This document shows, in pieces, positions 54,401 to 64,000 of a DNA stretch of 64,000 nucleotides (positions are counted from its first letter, which is position 1; the number at the start of each line of letters is the position of its first letter). The position numbers were made by a program, and so were the translations under genes. The DNA is from Omphiscola glabra (taxonomy: Eukaryota > Mollusca > Gastropoda > Lymnaeidae). The notes beneath the pieces are model-generated. The model worked only from the letters and a program-made list of their open reading frames with translations, did not search any database and was not told the DNA's origin. The stretch spans positions 34,825,182 through 34,889,181 of the forward strand of contig OZ024794.1 of the NCBI GenBank assembly GCA_964017045.1. The letters run 5' to 3'.

Positions 54401-55720
54401 CTTTTTATATAAAGATCATCAATACGTTAAAATATTTGAAGAAAAAAAAATAATACAAAAGGCCTTTAATCTCCTGAATGGTTTCTATGGCCGTGCGAAA
54501 ATGCTTGAGATGTTCAAAGGGAAGTTAATCTTAATCATTGAAATTCTTAAATCAAATCTGAGGTCTTTTCCCCTTGAAAATGATACAAAAAGAAACACAA
54601 TTTTACAATCAAATTTATTTATTTGCGGTCTTAACTTAACCAAATGTGTTTCTTTTCATTATTTTGCTTTTATTTTTTACAAAACTTTTGTACCATTTAA
54701 TCAATTCAACCCTGTCTGCGGCTCCCGATACGTCTTCTTAGCAGATATAGTTTATATTAAAATGGCTCTAAATTTAAAAAAGGGTTGAAGAACCACCACC
54801 CTCCCCCCCCTCCCCCCCCCCCCCCCCCCCCCGCTTTAGCCTAAAGGGCACTGCTAAAATTTCCTATAGACTATTTTTTCAAGATTATTTCAATTATTAT
54901 GAAACTATTTTTTTATTATTTCTTAAACCGTTTGAAATTATGGCTATTTTACATTTTAAATGTTCAATCTATAGTTACCATAAGAGGTCGTGTGCCCCAC
55001 CCCCACCCCTACATATATTTTGCAAGTTCATAACACTTACCTCAGAAAAGCTGTAGGCTACTCGTAGTCGTACATGTAGCCCGAAGGGGGAGGGGTAGAG
55101 GCGGTTAACCCCGGGCAGCACTATTTTCTTTATATGGAGGAACAATATTTCGACCAAATTCAAAGGGACTTGTTCTTGTGAAGGGGGCTGCAAAATTCTC
55201 GTTCCACCCCTGGCGGTACCAAACGTAGCTAAACTAGCTATTCACCTAACACCACTGCTTCTGTGCATTCCCTCACCTTATCCTCCTGGACTCAGTCCCT
55301 GCATGTCAATGTATGCATTTTCTGCTTATGTTATCATTTATTTTTATTGTGTATTTTTCTTCTTGTTCAAATTTTTGTGCATGATCATCATCCTGACTGA
55401 ACCTGAAAATAGCACCACCCCTGCAAATAGCACAACTTTAACTTTGTCCCCAAAGGTTTGCGTTAATTAGTCCAGGTCCAGGTTTCAGTGCATTATACTT
55501 TTGAAGTATTTTACAATAAAATATTAGTTAAGTGATATCGTCTAGGGACAAGATGATTGTAATGAATATTTGATGACTTTGATTAAGGCAATGGAAGTTA
55601 CGTGTGACTTTCACGCTTGGAAGATTTATTTTTGGGTACATAATGATTTGGTGCCACCTTTACAGGAAATTGTGTTTTTTAAAAAAAAAGCTACAGTTTT
55701 TAAACTTTTTTAGTATCAAG
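51413..55720. other. Intergenic DNA between the unrecognised gene and EXOSC1
   Basis: AT-rich and mostly unique. Contains a doubled GAACACCAACRATGA motif (52,803-52,870), (TTA)n near 53,630-53,685, GGAATGTGTGAT repeats (53,750-53,800), a lone hAT terminus TAGCTACGCCACT (54,220-54,232) and a C homopolymer (54,803-54,832). The open frame at 53,681-54,208 (minus) runs over low-complexity DNA and is not accepted as a gene. EXOSC1 promoter elements must lie near 55,500-55,720 but none stands out beyond the start-site motif. Confidence 0.45.
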
Positions 55721-55731
55721 ATGGCGACTTC
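55713..55731 (+). promoter_or_regulatory. YY1-like motif over the EXOSC1 start codon
   Basis: CAAGATGGCGACTT contains AAGATGGCG, the core of YY1 sites that overlap the initiator codon of many housekeeping genes. It also gives the ATG a purine at -3. Confidence 0.5.
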
Positions 55732-55748
55732 CAGGATTTGTGTACCAG
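55721..55748 (+). CDS. EXOSC1: EXOSC1 exon 1
   Basis: MATSRICVP plus one base, donor GTACGT. Very short first exon; it was accepted because the phase and the VPG(Q/E)RL junction match animal Csl4 proteins. Confidence 0.85.
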
Positions 55749-58700
55749 GTACGTTCTCTTTACATTCTAAAGTAAATTTATGAAAACATTTAGTATCAAA
55801 ACTTATAATTACACCTATTTATGTTAATTACCATCTAGGATTTCTTACTACGGTAATTGACTTACTACTTAACTAGATTCAGGTTAAAGACACAAACAAT
55901 AACTTGTGTAATTTTATTAAAATGATTTAATTATTATTTACGGTTACGGTTCAGGTTAGCCAGGTTAGGTTATGGATACATTTTCAGGTTAGGTTTAGGG
56001 ATACATTTAGGACATTTTTTAGGTAAATTCGAATAGATAGTACCGCGTTTGGCTAATGTGTAGAGATAGGGCCATGGCGTCATTTGCATGACAAGTTAGG
56101 GCTAGGGTGAGGAATAGATTTAGGGTTCAGATTAGGGATAGATTTAGGGTGAGGGAAGATTTAGCCATGGTAAAAAAACGCAGTCCCATCTCTTCACATT
56201 TACCCCGCGTTTTTTTACCATGGCCGCCAACTTGATTGCAGTGACCCGTAAAATTAAGAATAAAACGTTAAAAAATAATGAAAAAATATCCTAAATTTAA
56301 ATGTATCCCTAAACCTAACCGGCCTAACCTGAACCCTAAGCCTAAATCTAAACCTAACCTGAACCCTAAATCTATCCCTAAACCTAACCTAATGAAATGA
56401 GGTACGATCTATCTTAATTAGCCATTTTTTATTATTTTTTGATGTTTTATTCTTAATTTTGTACAGTCTTGTATTGTATGAGTATGACATGACTCTTCGT
56501 TCATTGAAAATAATTCATTTGCATTTTGTTCTATATCAGTATTTACTTAAAATAAATTGTGTGGCACATATTATACTTAAAGTTACAGCTATGACACTTT
56601 GAGATCTAATACGCAATTTAAAGACAACATTCTTGCTCATAATCATGATGCAATCGTTGAGTAGATATTTTCATTGACCAAGAAGTAGAATAGTCTTCAT
56701 GTGAAGGCGATAATACTAACCCAATACATTATTAACTAATTTAAGAATACATAATAACATGCTCTGATTTTTATAGTTACATCTTAAGAAACAAAGAACT
56801 TTTTTTTTTTTAAATAGATATTTCTGAAAAGTATGATTTAAATTTCTCAGTCGTTTAGTTTCATATGTACCGGTAATAGTAATAGTAATATGGTTCAAAA
56901 AATATTTTTAATGTTGAAGCTATTCATTTATTTCAGAATAAAAGTTGATAACTTGAATTAGGCTTTATTTGAAATGTTATCCTTTTAAAGAACTTAAAAG
57001 CCCTCCTTTTTTAAATGAAATGTCCTCCTTTCTTCTGATATCACTTAACTAAACCCACATACAGGCAAATAAATTTAAAACCAGGCAGCACTGACTTTCC
57101 CCCCTCTGCAAATATCCAAATAAGATAGTGTCACATCAATTTTGTCAACTCTTCAATTGCCTATTAGTATTAACCACTTCATGATAATAATGACAAATAT
57201 ATATATACACATCAGCTTCAGTCCACAAGTAGCAGATACAGAACGTCTTATACACTGACTCATTTTACAAAAGGCCTTCCCTAAATGATGTCACGCTACT
57301 TTGGCCTTTTTTTTTACCTTTAAACTTTTCCCCCCACAAATTGTCACCAAATTGTAACACAAATTAGACATTTTTATCACATATTGTCACAAATTTGTTG
57401 ACCTCCACCCCCCACAAAGGACATATTATATCATTTACAGTTGGTCCCAAAGACCTGCCATATAATATTCTTTTTAAAAATATTACAAACTGATTTTGGC
57501 AAAATCTTAACCCCTTTGGGATAGAGTCTGTGCCAAAAAGATGGAGCACTTTTTACTAGCTGGGCCTAAAAAAATTATTAAAAATAAACTATTTCCTTTA
57601 CATATATAAATCTATATATATTCTTGTAGAAAAATTGAATGAACTAATACAATCTTTATAAATCAGACTGAATCTCAACATTTATGCAAATGAGCTATCC
57701 TGATTTGCATAAGTTATGCATGTCATAATTTGTTTAACTTAGAATTAACATGACTTACTTTTATCAGTTGTGTGAATTTTTTGATGGATGAAGCCTGAAT
57801 AAGTCCTAACACTTGTGTTTTTGGGAAACAAGGCCCATGGAGGCCTTTCAGACACCTCTGGCACATGGTTCTACTCCTTTTCCTGCCCCCAGCAAATTTT
57901 TCAGTTGCTACAGACACTCACTGTAACAGGCCCCCATTTATGACCTAGGGAACTTCTCTTAAGCTGAGGAAGTTGTCTGCATGCCTCTCTCATGAACATT
58001 TGTGTGATATTTATTGGAAAAAATAGCATAAAGTACTCAAACAGGGTGCTTATGCCTTTAGGCATATTTATAGGACCTATGTTGTCTAAAAATTCTGAGG
58101 GGTCATTTCTATCCAGTTGTGGACCCCTAATACTAAACCAAGGGTTCACACAATCACTAAGGATAGTTTGATCAATATCACTGTCTGACATTCTTGAATT
58201 TTATGATATTACTTGCGACACACACAAACATTCCTGAACACATCAAAGGCTAGTAAACCATATACAGACCGCCATTACAATGTTGGGATATACAGGAATA
58301 TATACAAAGCAATCTGATTCGCTGGTACGAAGTCTAGCCAGCCAATCTCGAGGCTTAAACTATCTTGCCAATAGATTGGACATCCGTCTTTTTCACTGGC
58401 CCGTTGATCTCAAGAGGGTTAAAATGTACAGGTGTTTATTACATTTATATGCTTCTCTAAAAAATGGCAACATATATCAAAAAATATATGTCAAAATAAT
58501 TTTTAACATTTAAAAATATCCTAGGAAATTTGTAATTGAATGTTTTAATTTGTTTAACTTTTTTTTTAAATAAATAAAATATTAGTGCCATTGCTGCCCA
58601 AACAAATTTAGATCTGACACTGTTCAAAGCCCTGTAAATAATATAAACAAAGTAATAATTCTATTTCAGTTATTGCCCTAAACATAAGTGCGCTAGACAG

Positions 58701-61553
58701 TAAACATTGATATTGAATAATTGAAATTGTAATCATATTTAGAAATCTTTCATTTTTCTGATAACGTTGCGTGATTGAAGAATTTCAACTTTTGATAGGA
58801 CAAAGATTAAACCGTGCTGATGATAAACACATTGGGGGCAAAGGGACCTACACACGAAATGGTTTTATTTACTCAAGTGTTCTAGGATACTGGGACGAAC
58901 GCCCCACTAATGATAACACAGTATGTATTGAATTTAGCTATGACATGCAAGAATGTTGTAACACTAGCAAATGGTATATTTTCTCTAGATGACAAGATCC
59001 TTGATCTTTGGCTGACTGACACAATGAATAATACCAAGGTTTTAATCTATAATCAATTGAATACTGGGTATAAAGGATATAGTTGATAAATATTATTTAA
59101 TTTTCTAATTGGGTAAATGCTAATGCAATTGCAATGCAATATTTTCATAACTAATTTCACTATAAAATAAAATGTTTTGATCAAAGTTATTTAATCATAA
59201 TATTTTATGTACAGGAAATCTTAATAAGTGTACACACAGGTGAAACTCAAACAGTCATTCCTAGCATAGATGACATTGTCACGGCAAGAGTAAGTTGTTC
59301 TTAATATTGAAAACAAGTATCAAAACATTAACAGTACAGTACAAAAAGACCTAGCTTTCATATCTGTCTTAATATGGTGGTTTTACAATTACAATATTCT
59401 GGGATTTTAAAAAGTATGAAATATGTGATTTTTTAAAAAAATAATAATCTGATGATTTTATCTGCTGTGCTTCGTGAGCTATGTTTTGTGGATTTGTGAC
59501 TGTGTTGCACAAGAATATTTATTTTTTATACTCCTCATGTCCTATGACATGAAAAAACTCAGGTTTGAATGAAAGGGTGAAATTTTGTTAGCCATTATCA
59601 GGAGGTTCTACTGTGCTAGTACTTACTGATATTTTTAATAATATATTTTCCAATGTCAGTATATATATATATAAAGTTAATACTGTAGTGTAGAAATTTG
59701 GAAACATGTTTTAATGTTGGTAACTAAAAGTATTTAGCACATCTGTAAGATTTCACAAACTATTTACTCTCTTTATATAATATTTTTAGGTAACAAATGT
59801 AAATCCAAGATTTTGCAAGTGTGACATTCTCTCGGTTGGTACAACTCCTCTCTGTGATGTTTATAGAGGCCTAGTCAGGTGATTCTAGTGTTTTTTGCAC
59901 AACCTATTAATCTTTTTACACTAAGTTGGATGAATTCACTGCAGTTGTGACACTATAGTTGAAATGTATCTTATCCAATTCAGTACAGGTATATTCCTTG
60001 GTTTTTATTTTTCTAGCGACATATTTAATTTTATGTAACTAATCCAATCTGTCCAGGTAAATGTCATACTACACAAAACTTACTTATGGGAGGGTGAAAC
60101 AACTGTTATCATTTTCTTTCATTAATTTTTTAAAATTCTTTTGTTTCAATAGGATTTTTTTTTGTATATAATGTAAGTTTACAGTTTCATTGCTTTGTTT
60201 GAAAGATCCAGCCCACTTTTATTTAACTGGAGCCTTTTAAAAATATATGCTAACATTTGTCAATTTTTTCTTTCTATCTGTCAATTTCATTAAAGACTAT
60301 GGAAAAAAAATATATGATGGATTTTCCTTGAGTCATACATTCCGCTTTTTTTTTTTTTTTTTAAAGGAAAGAAGATGTCAGAGCAACAGAAAAAGACAGA
60401 GTGGAAATGTACAGATGTTTTAGGCCTGGTGATATAATCATTGCTCGTGTTGTATCCTTTTCTTGTATACTTGTTCACTTTTCACTGAATGACTGTCATG
60501 ACCTGTACTTTATTATTGATTGTCTCTCATAAATTCTAAAGATATTTTTTTAATTGCTAGCCCTCCCCAACCCCTAAACAAGCAGAAAGAACTTACGGAG
60601 GCTCATTTAAATTAACATAGTTGCTTTTTTAAAATTGTGACCATCAACCTAATATAACAAGTTATAGATGCTTTTATCTGTTAGTCTCAGCTCTAAAAGA
60701 ATGTTACTGTATCCTTTGGTTGGGGAAAGAAAGGGGGGGGGGCACCAATAAATATAAGGATTACTGGTACATAACATAATAATTGTGATGCCCCTCTCAG
60801 TGATTTCACTTTTAGATCTTCTAGTGTGTTGGAAAGATACATGAAATAAAATGCTTCACAGCAACAGTAACCTTAATAATAATTTGTATAAAGAAAATAT
60901 CACAAGCTACCTTTACTTGGCAAGGGTTTTCAACAGGTTCTAAAAAAAACCTCATAGATTATGTTAAGAACACTAAATTCTTTATGATGGACACTCTTAG
61001 TGGCCCACCATCAGTACTGGTATTATCCCTTCAGCTTTGTGGGTTTAAAAAAATATATATATTGAGCTCAAGCTTAATTCATCTCTATTCATTTCTCATA
61101 CAATAATTTTCCTTATATTCTATGCAGTTATCGCTAGGTGACGCACAATCTTATGTATTAGGTACAGCGGAAAATGAACTGGGAGTTGCAATAGGCATGA
61201 GTGAAGCAGGTCAGTTAGATGTTATCATAAATTTGTTGATTTGTCATTACTCTATCAAGCAATACAATTTTATTAATATAACAGTTACATTTTTAAATTT
61301 GGTATTTTCTTAAGAATGATGTGTTTTTTATTGCCTAACAATAAGATTATTGTTTAACTTTTGCATTATAGTTTAGAATTCTTTATTTAATATAATTTAT
61401 TATTAACTTTTTGTGTGTGTTTGTTTTTTTGCAGGAGTTAGTATGGTTCCTGTAAGCTGGTGTAAAATGCAATGTCCAAAAACATTAAATGAAGAATTTC
61501 GCAAAGTGGCAAAAGTTCGCCCAGAATACATTCAGACAGTGCATCAAGGATAA
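55721..61553 (+). CDS. EXOSC1: Exosome complex component CSL4 (EXOSC1), seven exons
   Basis: Cap subunit of the nuclear and cytoplasmic RNA exosome, which processes and degrades RNA 3' to 5'; Csl4 sits on the RNase PH-like ring with EXOSC2 and EXOSC3 and binds RNA through its S1 domain. Exons: 55721-55748, 58799-58920, 59215-59289, 59790-59878, 60367-60451, 61128-61209, 61435-61553. All GT-AG and in phase: 199 residues (human 195). N-terminal domain: GQRLN, GKGTYTRNGFIYSSV (24-38). S1-like barrel about 66-155 with VTNVNPRFCKCDILSVG, VRKEDVRATEKDRVEMY, FRPGDIIIARVLSLGDAQ and TAENELGV. C-terminal MVPVSWCKMQCPKT (164-177) and EFRKVAKVRPEYIQT as in animal orthologs. No defect seen. Confidence 0.96.
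55925..56400. mobile_element. Foldback element with telomere-like arms in EXOSC1 intron 1
   Basis: Left arm is rich in GGTTAGG and TTTAGGGATAGATTTAGGG; right arm in CCTAAACCTAACC and CCCTAAATCTATCCC. At the centre CCATGGTAAAAAAACGC (56,165-56,181) pairs perfectly with GCGTTTTTTTACCATGG (56,207-56,223). A partial relative is at 23,715-23,935. No coding capacity. Confidence 0.8.
57511..58418 (-). mobile_element. piggyBac-type element, 908 bp, internally deleted
   Basis: TTAA flanks both sides (57,507-57,510 and 58,419-58,422). Left end CCCCTTTGGGATAGA and right end (other strand) CCCTCTTGAGATCAACGGG share the CCC start and partial similarity. It lies in intron 1 of EXOSC1, in reverse orientation. 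Confidence 0.78.
57723..58191 (-). pseudogene. piggyBac transposase remnant
   Basis: 58,191 downwards: NPWFSIRGPQLDRNDPSEF and then STLFEYFMLFFPINITQMF, similar to the N-terminal part of PGBD-type transposases (pattern DxxELFFxDELxxxI). 57,917 downwards: SRTMCQRCLKGLHGPCFPKT, resembling the C-terminal cysteine-rich domain. The catalytic DDD core between them is gone. Confidence 0.72.
58799..58920 (+). CDS. EXOSC1: EXOSC1 exon 2
   Basis: Acceptor TTTTGATAG; donor ACA|GTATGT, phase 0. Encodes GQRLNRADDK and GKGTYTRNGFIYSSVLGYWD. Confidence 0.92.
59215..59289 (+). CDS. EXOSC1: EXOSC1 exon 3
   Basis: 25 codons, phase 0 at both ends: acceptor TTATGTACAG, donor GTAAGT. Encodes ISVHTGETQTVIPSIDDIVT. 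Too short to show as a start-to-stop frame. Confidence 0.9.
59790..59878 (+). CDS. EXOSC1: EXOSC1 exon 4
   Basis: Acceptor ATATTTTTAG; donor AG|GTGATT, phase 2. Encodes VTNVNPRFCKCDILSVGTTP, CDVYRGLV: beginning of the S1 barrel. Confidence 0.9.
60367..60451 (+). CDS. EXOSC1: EXOSC1 exon 5
   Basis: Acceptor after a T18 tract (TTTTAAAG); donor GTT|GTATCC, phase 0. Encodes KEDVRATEKDRVEMYRCFRP and GDIIIARV, the most conserved block of the protein. Confidence 0.93.
61128..61209 (+). CDS. EXOSC1: EXOSC1 exon 6
   Basis: Acceptor ATTCTATGCAG; donor G|GTCAGT, phase 1. Encodes LSLGDAQSYVLGTAENELGV and AIGMSEA. Confidence 0.93.
61435..61553 (+). CDS. EXOSC1: EXOSC1 exon 7 and stop
   Basis: Acceptor TTTTTTTGCAG. 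Encodes VSMVPVSWCKMQCPKTLNEE, FRKVAKVRPEYIQTVHQG, then TAA at 61,551-61,553. Two cysteines of the ancestral zinc ribbon remain (C170, C174); I see no second pair. Confidence 0.94.
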
Positions 61554-61598
61554 AGTTAATCTTTTATTTCTTTACAGAATAATGATATCATTTTGAGC

Positions 61599-61604
61599 AA
61601 TAAA
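61599..61604 (+). promoter_or_regulatory. EXOSC1 polyadenylation signal AATAAA
   Basis: 46 nt after the stop codon, followed by T-rich DNA. Confidence 0.8.
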
Positions 61605-61609
61605 GTTAT

Positions 61610-62905
61610 TATTTGTACAGAACATAACAATTTTACTTTTATTTTTAATGTTGCTTAGAAAAATAAATATATTTAATATAATGTTGTATTGTTTTATTTT
61701 TTTTAAGGATAAACACAATTGTCTAGATACATATTACATTTACTTTGTTGCCCAAGCTCTTTATTCTTATCATTTATTTAGTCAAGGATGTAAAAAGAAT
61801 TTATAATTATAATACTGTATTGTTAAACTGGGTTTCAAAAGCAGATACTCATACTGGGGTAGACATTAACCTTTTATAATTGCAGTCATCTATGTATTTA
61901 GTGGAAACACAGTCAAACATCTGTTAATTTATGACAGCACAACACGCTTATCATTCTAATTAGGATTATTTTAAATCTTCTAGATTGTCATTAATTGCTT
62001 TGCTCATGGGTTGTTGGTTTTTTTTTGTGTTATATGTTAATTTTAGTAATTATAAAATAATAGCTTTTAAATTTCATTTTCAAGTGTATTTTTCAATACC
62101 AATTTTCAGAGTTAAGGTAACACATAAAATTGATGTGTATGCTAACAAACCATTAACTAGAATGGTGGTTTATGAAATATAATTAGAGTACTTTTCCAGG
62201 GGGGAGGGGTGCTGAAAGAAATATTTTTAAAAAGTAGGGCGGTGAACGCAAGTAGATTCACTTGCAAGTATGTAATTGTAATTAGTTGAATATAGGGGCG
62301 CAAGAAAAGCTTTATTCTTCATACTATTTACTCACTGAGTGAGACACAAGGGGTGTTCCCATAAGTTCTGAATGGTGTACTGTTGGACAGTAAGGTAATG
62401 GAGGAAAAATTGTAACCAAAGTCTACATAAGAATTATGACAGCCTTTTAAAATCTTAATTAACACAGAGAGCTGTCAGAAAGGCCCAAAAAAGAATAGTG
62501 TCTTAATAACTTGTCACCTGGTCCTGGAGAACTATAGTAGACTACACTTAGGGTGATCATACACTAGGTCCGGATTTTAAGACTGACGACGAGACCGGTT
62601 GCTCGCTAGAACTGTACATCGGACATTGTAGAAATTGAGAATACATTGCAGCCGATCGCATCCGAATTTTTATTGTTTATCATAACAACGGCATTGACCC
62701 TGCTGTCTTTCCGGTAACGAGTATTAAACTAAACATAGATTTTAAATGAGCGTGTTGTATTAAAAAAACTGGAATATATGAACATATGTTTTATTTGATG
62801 AAGAATCCATTATTAAAATTATTATTTTCAGAATGAACCATTATACTTTTGACTACCTACATACAGTGGTATGCTTTGTTGGTGCAAAGTATAAATTAAA
62901 TTATT
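61610..62905. other. Intergenic DNA after EXOSC1, no gene recognised
   Basis: AT-rich. 62,550-62,600 (GGGTGATCATACACTAGG) looks like the edge of a degraded DNA transposon, but no partner end is visible. Confidence 0.4.
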
Positions 62906-62914
62906 AATTGTTGA

Positions 62915-63332
62915 CAGTGGGGCATAGTGCAGCAGAGTGACAGTGGTATTTTCGTTGAATCAAATCTATACAACCACATAGGAACGGGGTCTTTCCCCTT
63001 TCCTTAACCAAGACAGATACCTGGGATCAATAAATACACATCTTCCATATGTTTTTCTGGGTGACCAAGGTTATCTGATGCGACCATACACAACCAGTGG
63101 TGATACTGTATCACGAGAAATTGAAGTTTACAATACAGACATAGTCGGGCCAGTTGAGTGTGCATTGGGCTTACTTGTTGCACAATGGAGATTCTTAAAA
63201 CAGAATTCAAGTTGATCCTAAAAATGTGGACAAACTAGTCATTTCTGAAGATCAGTTGGACATGTTATTAGCTTCAAATACAACAGCTGGTAACGCTACA
63301 AGATCACCAACGGGAAGATCACAACGAATATA
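62915..63332 (+). pseudogene. PIF/Harbinger transposase remnant
   Basis: Three frame-shifted pieces: DSGIFVESNLYNHIGTGSF (about 62,938), then HLPYVFLGDQGYLMRPYTTS (about 63,039-63,098), corresponding to the (F/L)GDxGYPLxP(Y/F) block with a catalytic Asp, then VYNTDIVGPVECALGLLVAQ followed by WRFLK, the RxxVExxFGxLxxRWR block. A further open tail to a TAA at about 63,330. HARBI1-like, dead copy. Confidence 0.85.
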
Positions 63333-64000
63333 ATTGAGAAGGGAATGATGCATATAATATCCGTGATTGCTTTAAATTTAATTTTAACATTTAAGTTTAA
63401 GGAGCAATTGACATCCAGTACTGGTACAATAGAATAGACTTTTATGTCCCATGAAAATGTAAAATATATTTTATGAATTGATCCACGTTGATCTTTTTCC
63501 ATAATAATTTAGTGATAGCATTACCGTGTGCTACAGAATCAATGGCATTATCCATGCTAATTTAATATTTGTTTATAAACAGTTTAATTTAGTTTTCTTT
63601 TAAAATTTAGATTAAATATAATTTATAAATTTGGTAAAAGCATAAATATTCTACATGGAACTATATTTATTAACTGTATTTATTATGTTAAAATTATATT
63701 TGATTCATTATTGTGTAACAAAAATATATCCTGAATTCAAGTGATTGACATTTCTTTGAACTTTGAACTTATTTTCCAATGTTACTGTTTTGCAGGTCTA
63801 ACAGTAACAGGATATGCAAACTTCAAAATAAATGCATACTTGTTATATCTAATTTTCATTTCTTAATTGCTATTTCTAATTATAATTATATTTAGCTATT
63901 ATATGATCAAGTTTGTTCAAAACAATTTGGTTTTATTTACCTAATCTTCTTGCAATAAAAAATAAACATTGACCCAGACACGCAGCGCCGCCATTCGCAC
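63333..64000. other. Right-edge DNA, no gene recognised
   Basis: AT-rich until 63,970; the last 26 bases turn G+C- and CpG-rich (CACGCAGCGCCGCCATTCGC), which could be the start of a repeat or promoter lying outside the window. Confidence 0.4.

Noticed and set aside
60290..60478. Minus-strand frame over EXOSC1 exon 5
   Set aside because: The plus-strand reading is a conserved exosome exon with proper splice sites.

Overview
This is eukaryotic, animal DNA: genes split by GT-AG introns, a metazoan secreted enzyme (lysyl oxidase-like with SRCR domains), a conserved exosome subunit, a nuclear tRNA gene, and a dense mix of animal transposons and tandem repeats. A mollusc, probably a gastropod, is my best guess. 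It rests on repeat content, intron structure and copies resembling SPIN hAT elements (reported, as I recall, in a pond snail among invertebrates); no species can be named from sequence alone.

Layout. 1-15,500 is gene-poor: a 5-kb 27-bp minisatellite, a 34-bp minisatellite, a decayed LINE with a nested GC-rich insertion, a long foldback element, and a 1.2-kb (GATA)n array. 15,501-45,186 (+ strand) holds a complete nine-exon gene for a 640-residue secreted LOXL2-type lysyl oxidase: signal peptide, SRCR1, Thr-rich/basic linker, SRCR2, and a catalytic domain with the copper histidines and the Lys/Tyr cofactor pair. Its introns are packed with minisatellites, hAT MITEs with target-site duplications, SPIN-like elements, decayed hAT transposases, a pogo/Tigger relic, and an antisense tRNA-Arg(CCG). 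45,200-55,700 holds polypyrimidine DNA, hAT remnants and two well-bounded exons (50,904-51,412) of a gene I do not recognise; a possible third exon upstream is split by a hAT MITE. 55,721-61,553 (+) is a complete seven-exon EXOSC1 (Csl4) gene of 199 residues, with a piggyBac relic and a telomere-like foldback in its first intron. 61,554-64,000 holds a dead Harbinger transposase and no further gene.

How the parts relate. The two recognised genes have unrelated jobs: extracellular collagen/elastin cross-linking and nuclear/cytoplasmic RNA decay. I see no operon or pathway link. The unusual feature of the window is the number of unrelated tandem arrays (about 15 unit types) lying next to or inside transposon remnants. 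Nearly all very long open frames over these arrays are by-products of repeat units whose length is a multiple of three, not protein genes. I did not find a convincing new biological system; the best candidates for follow-up are the unrecognised exons near 51 kb and the array/transposon associations.
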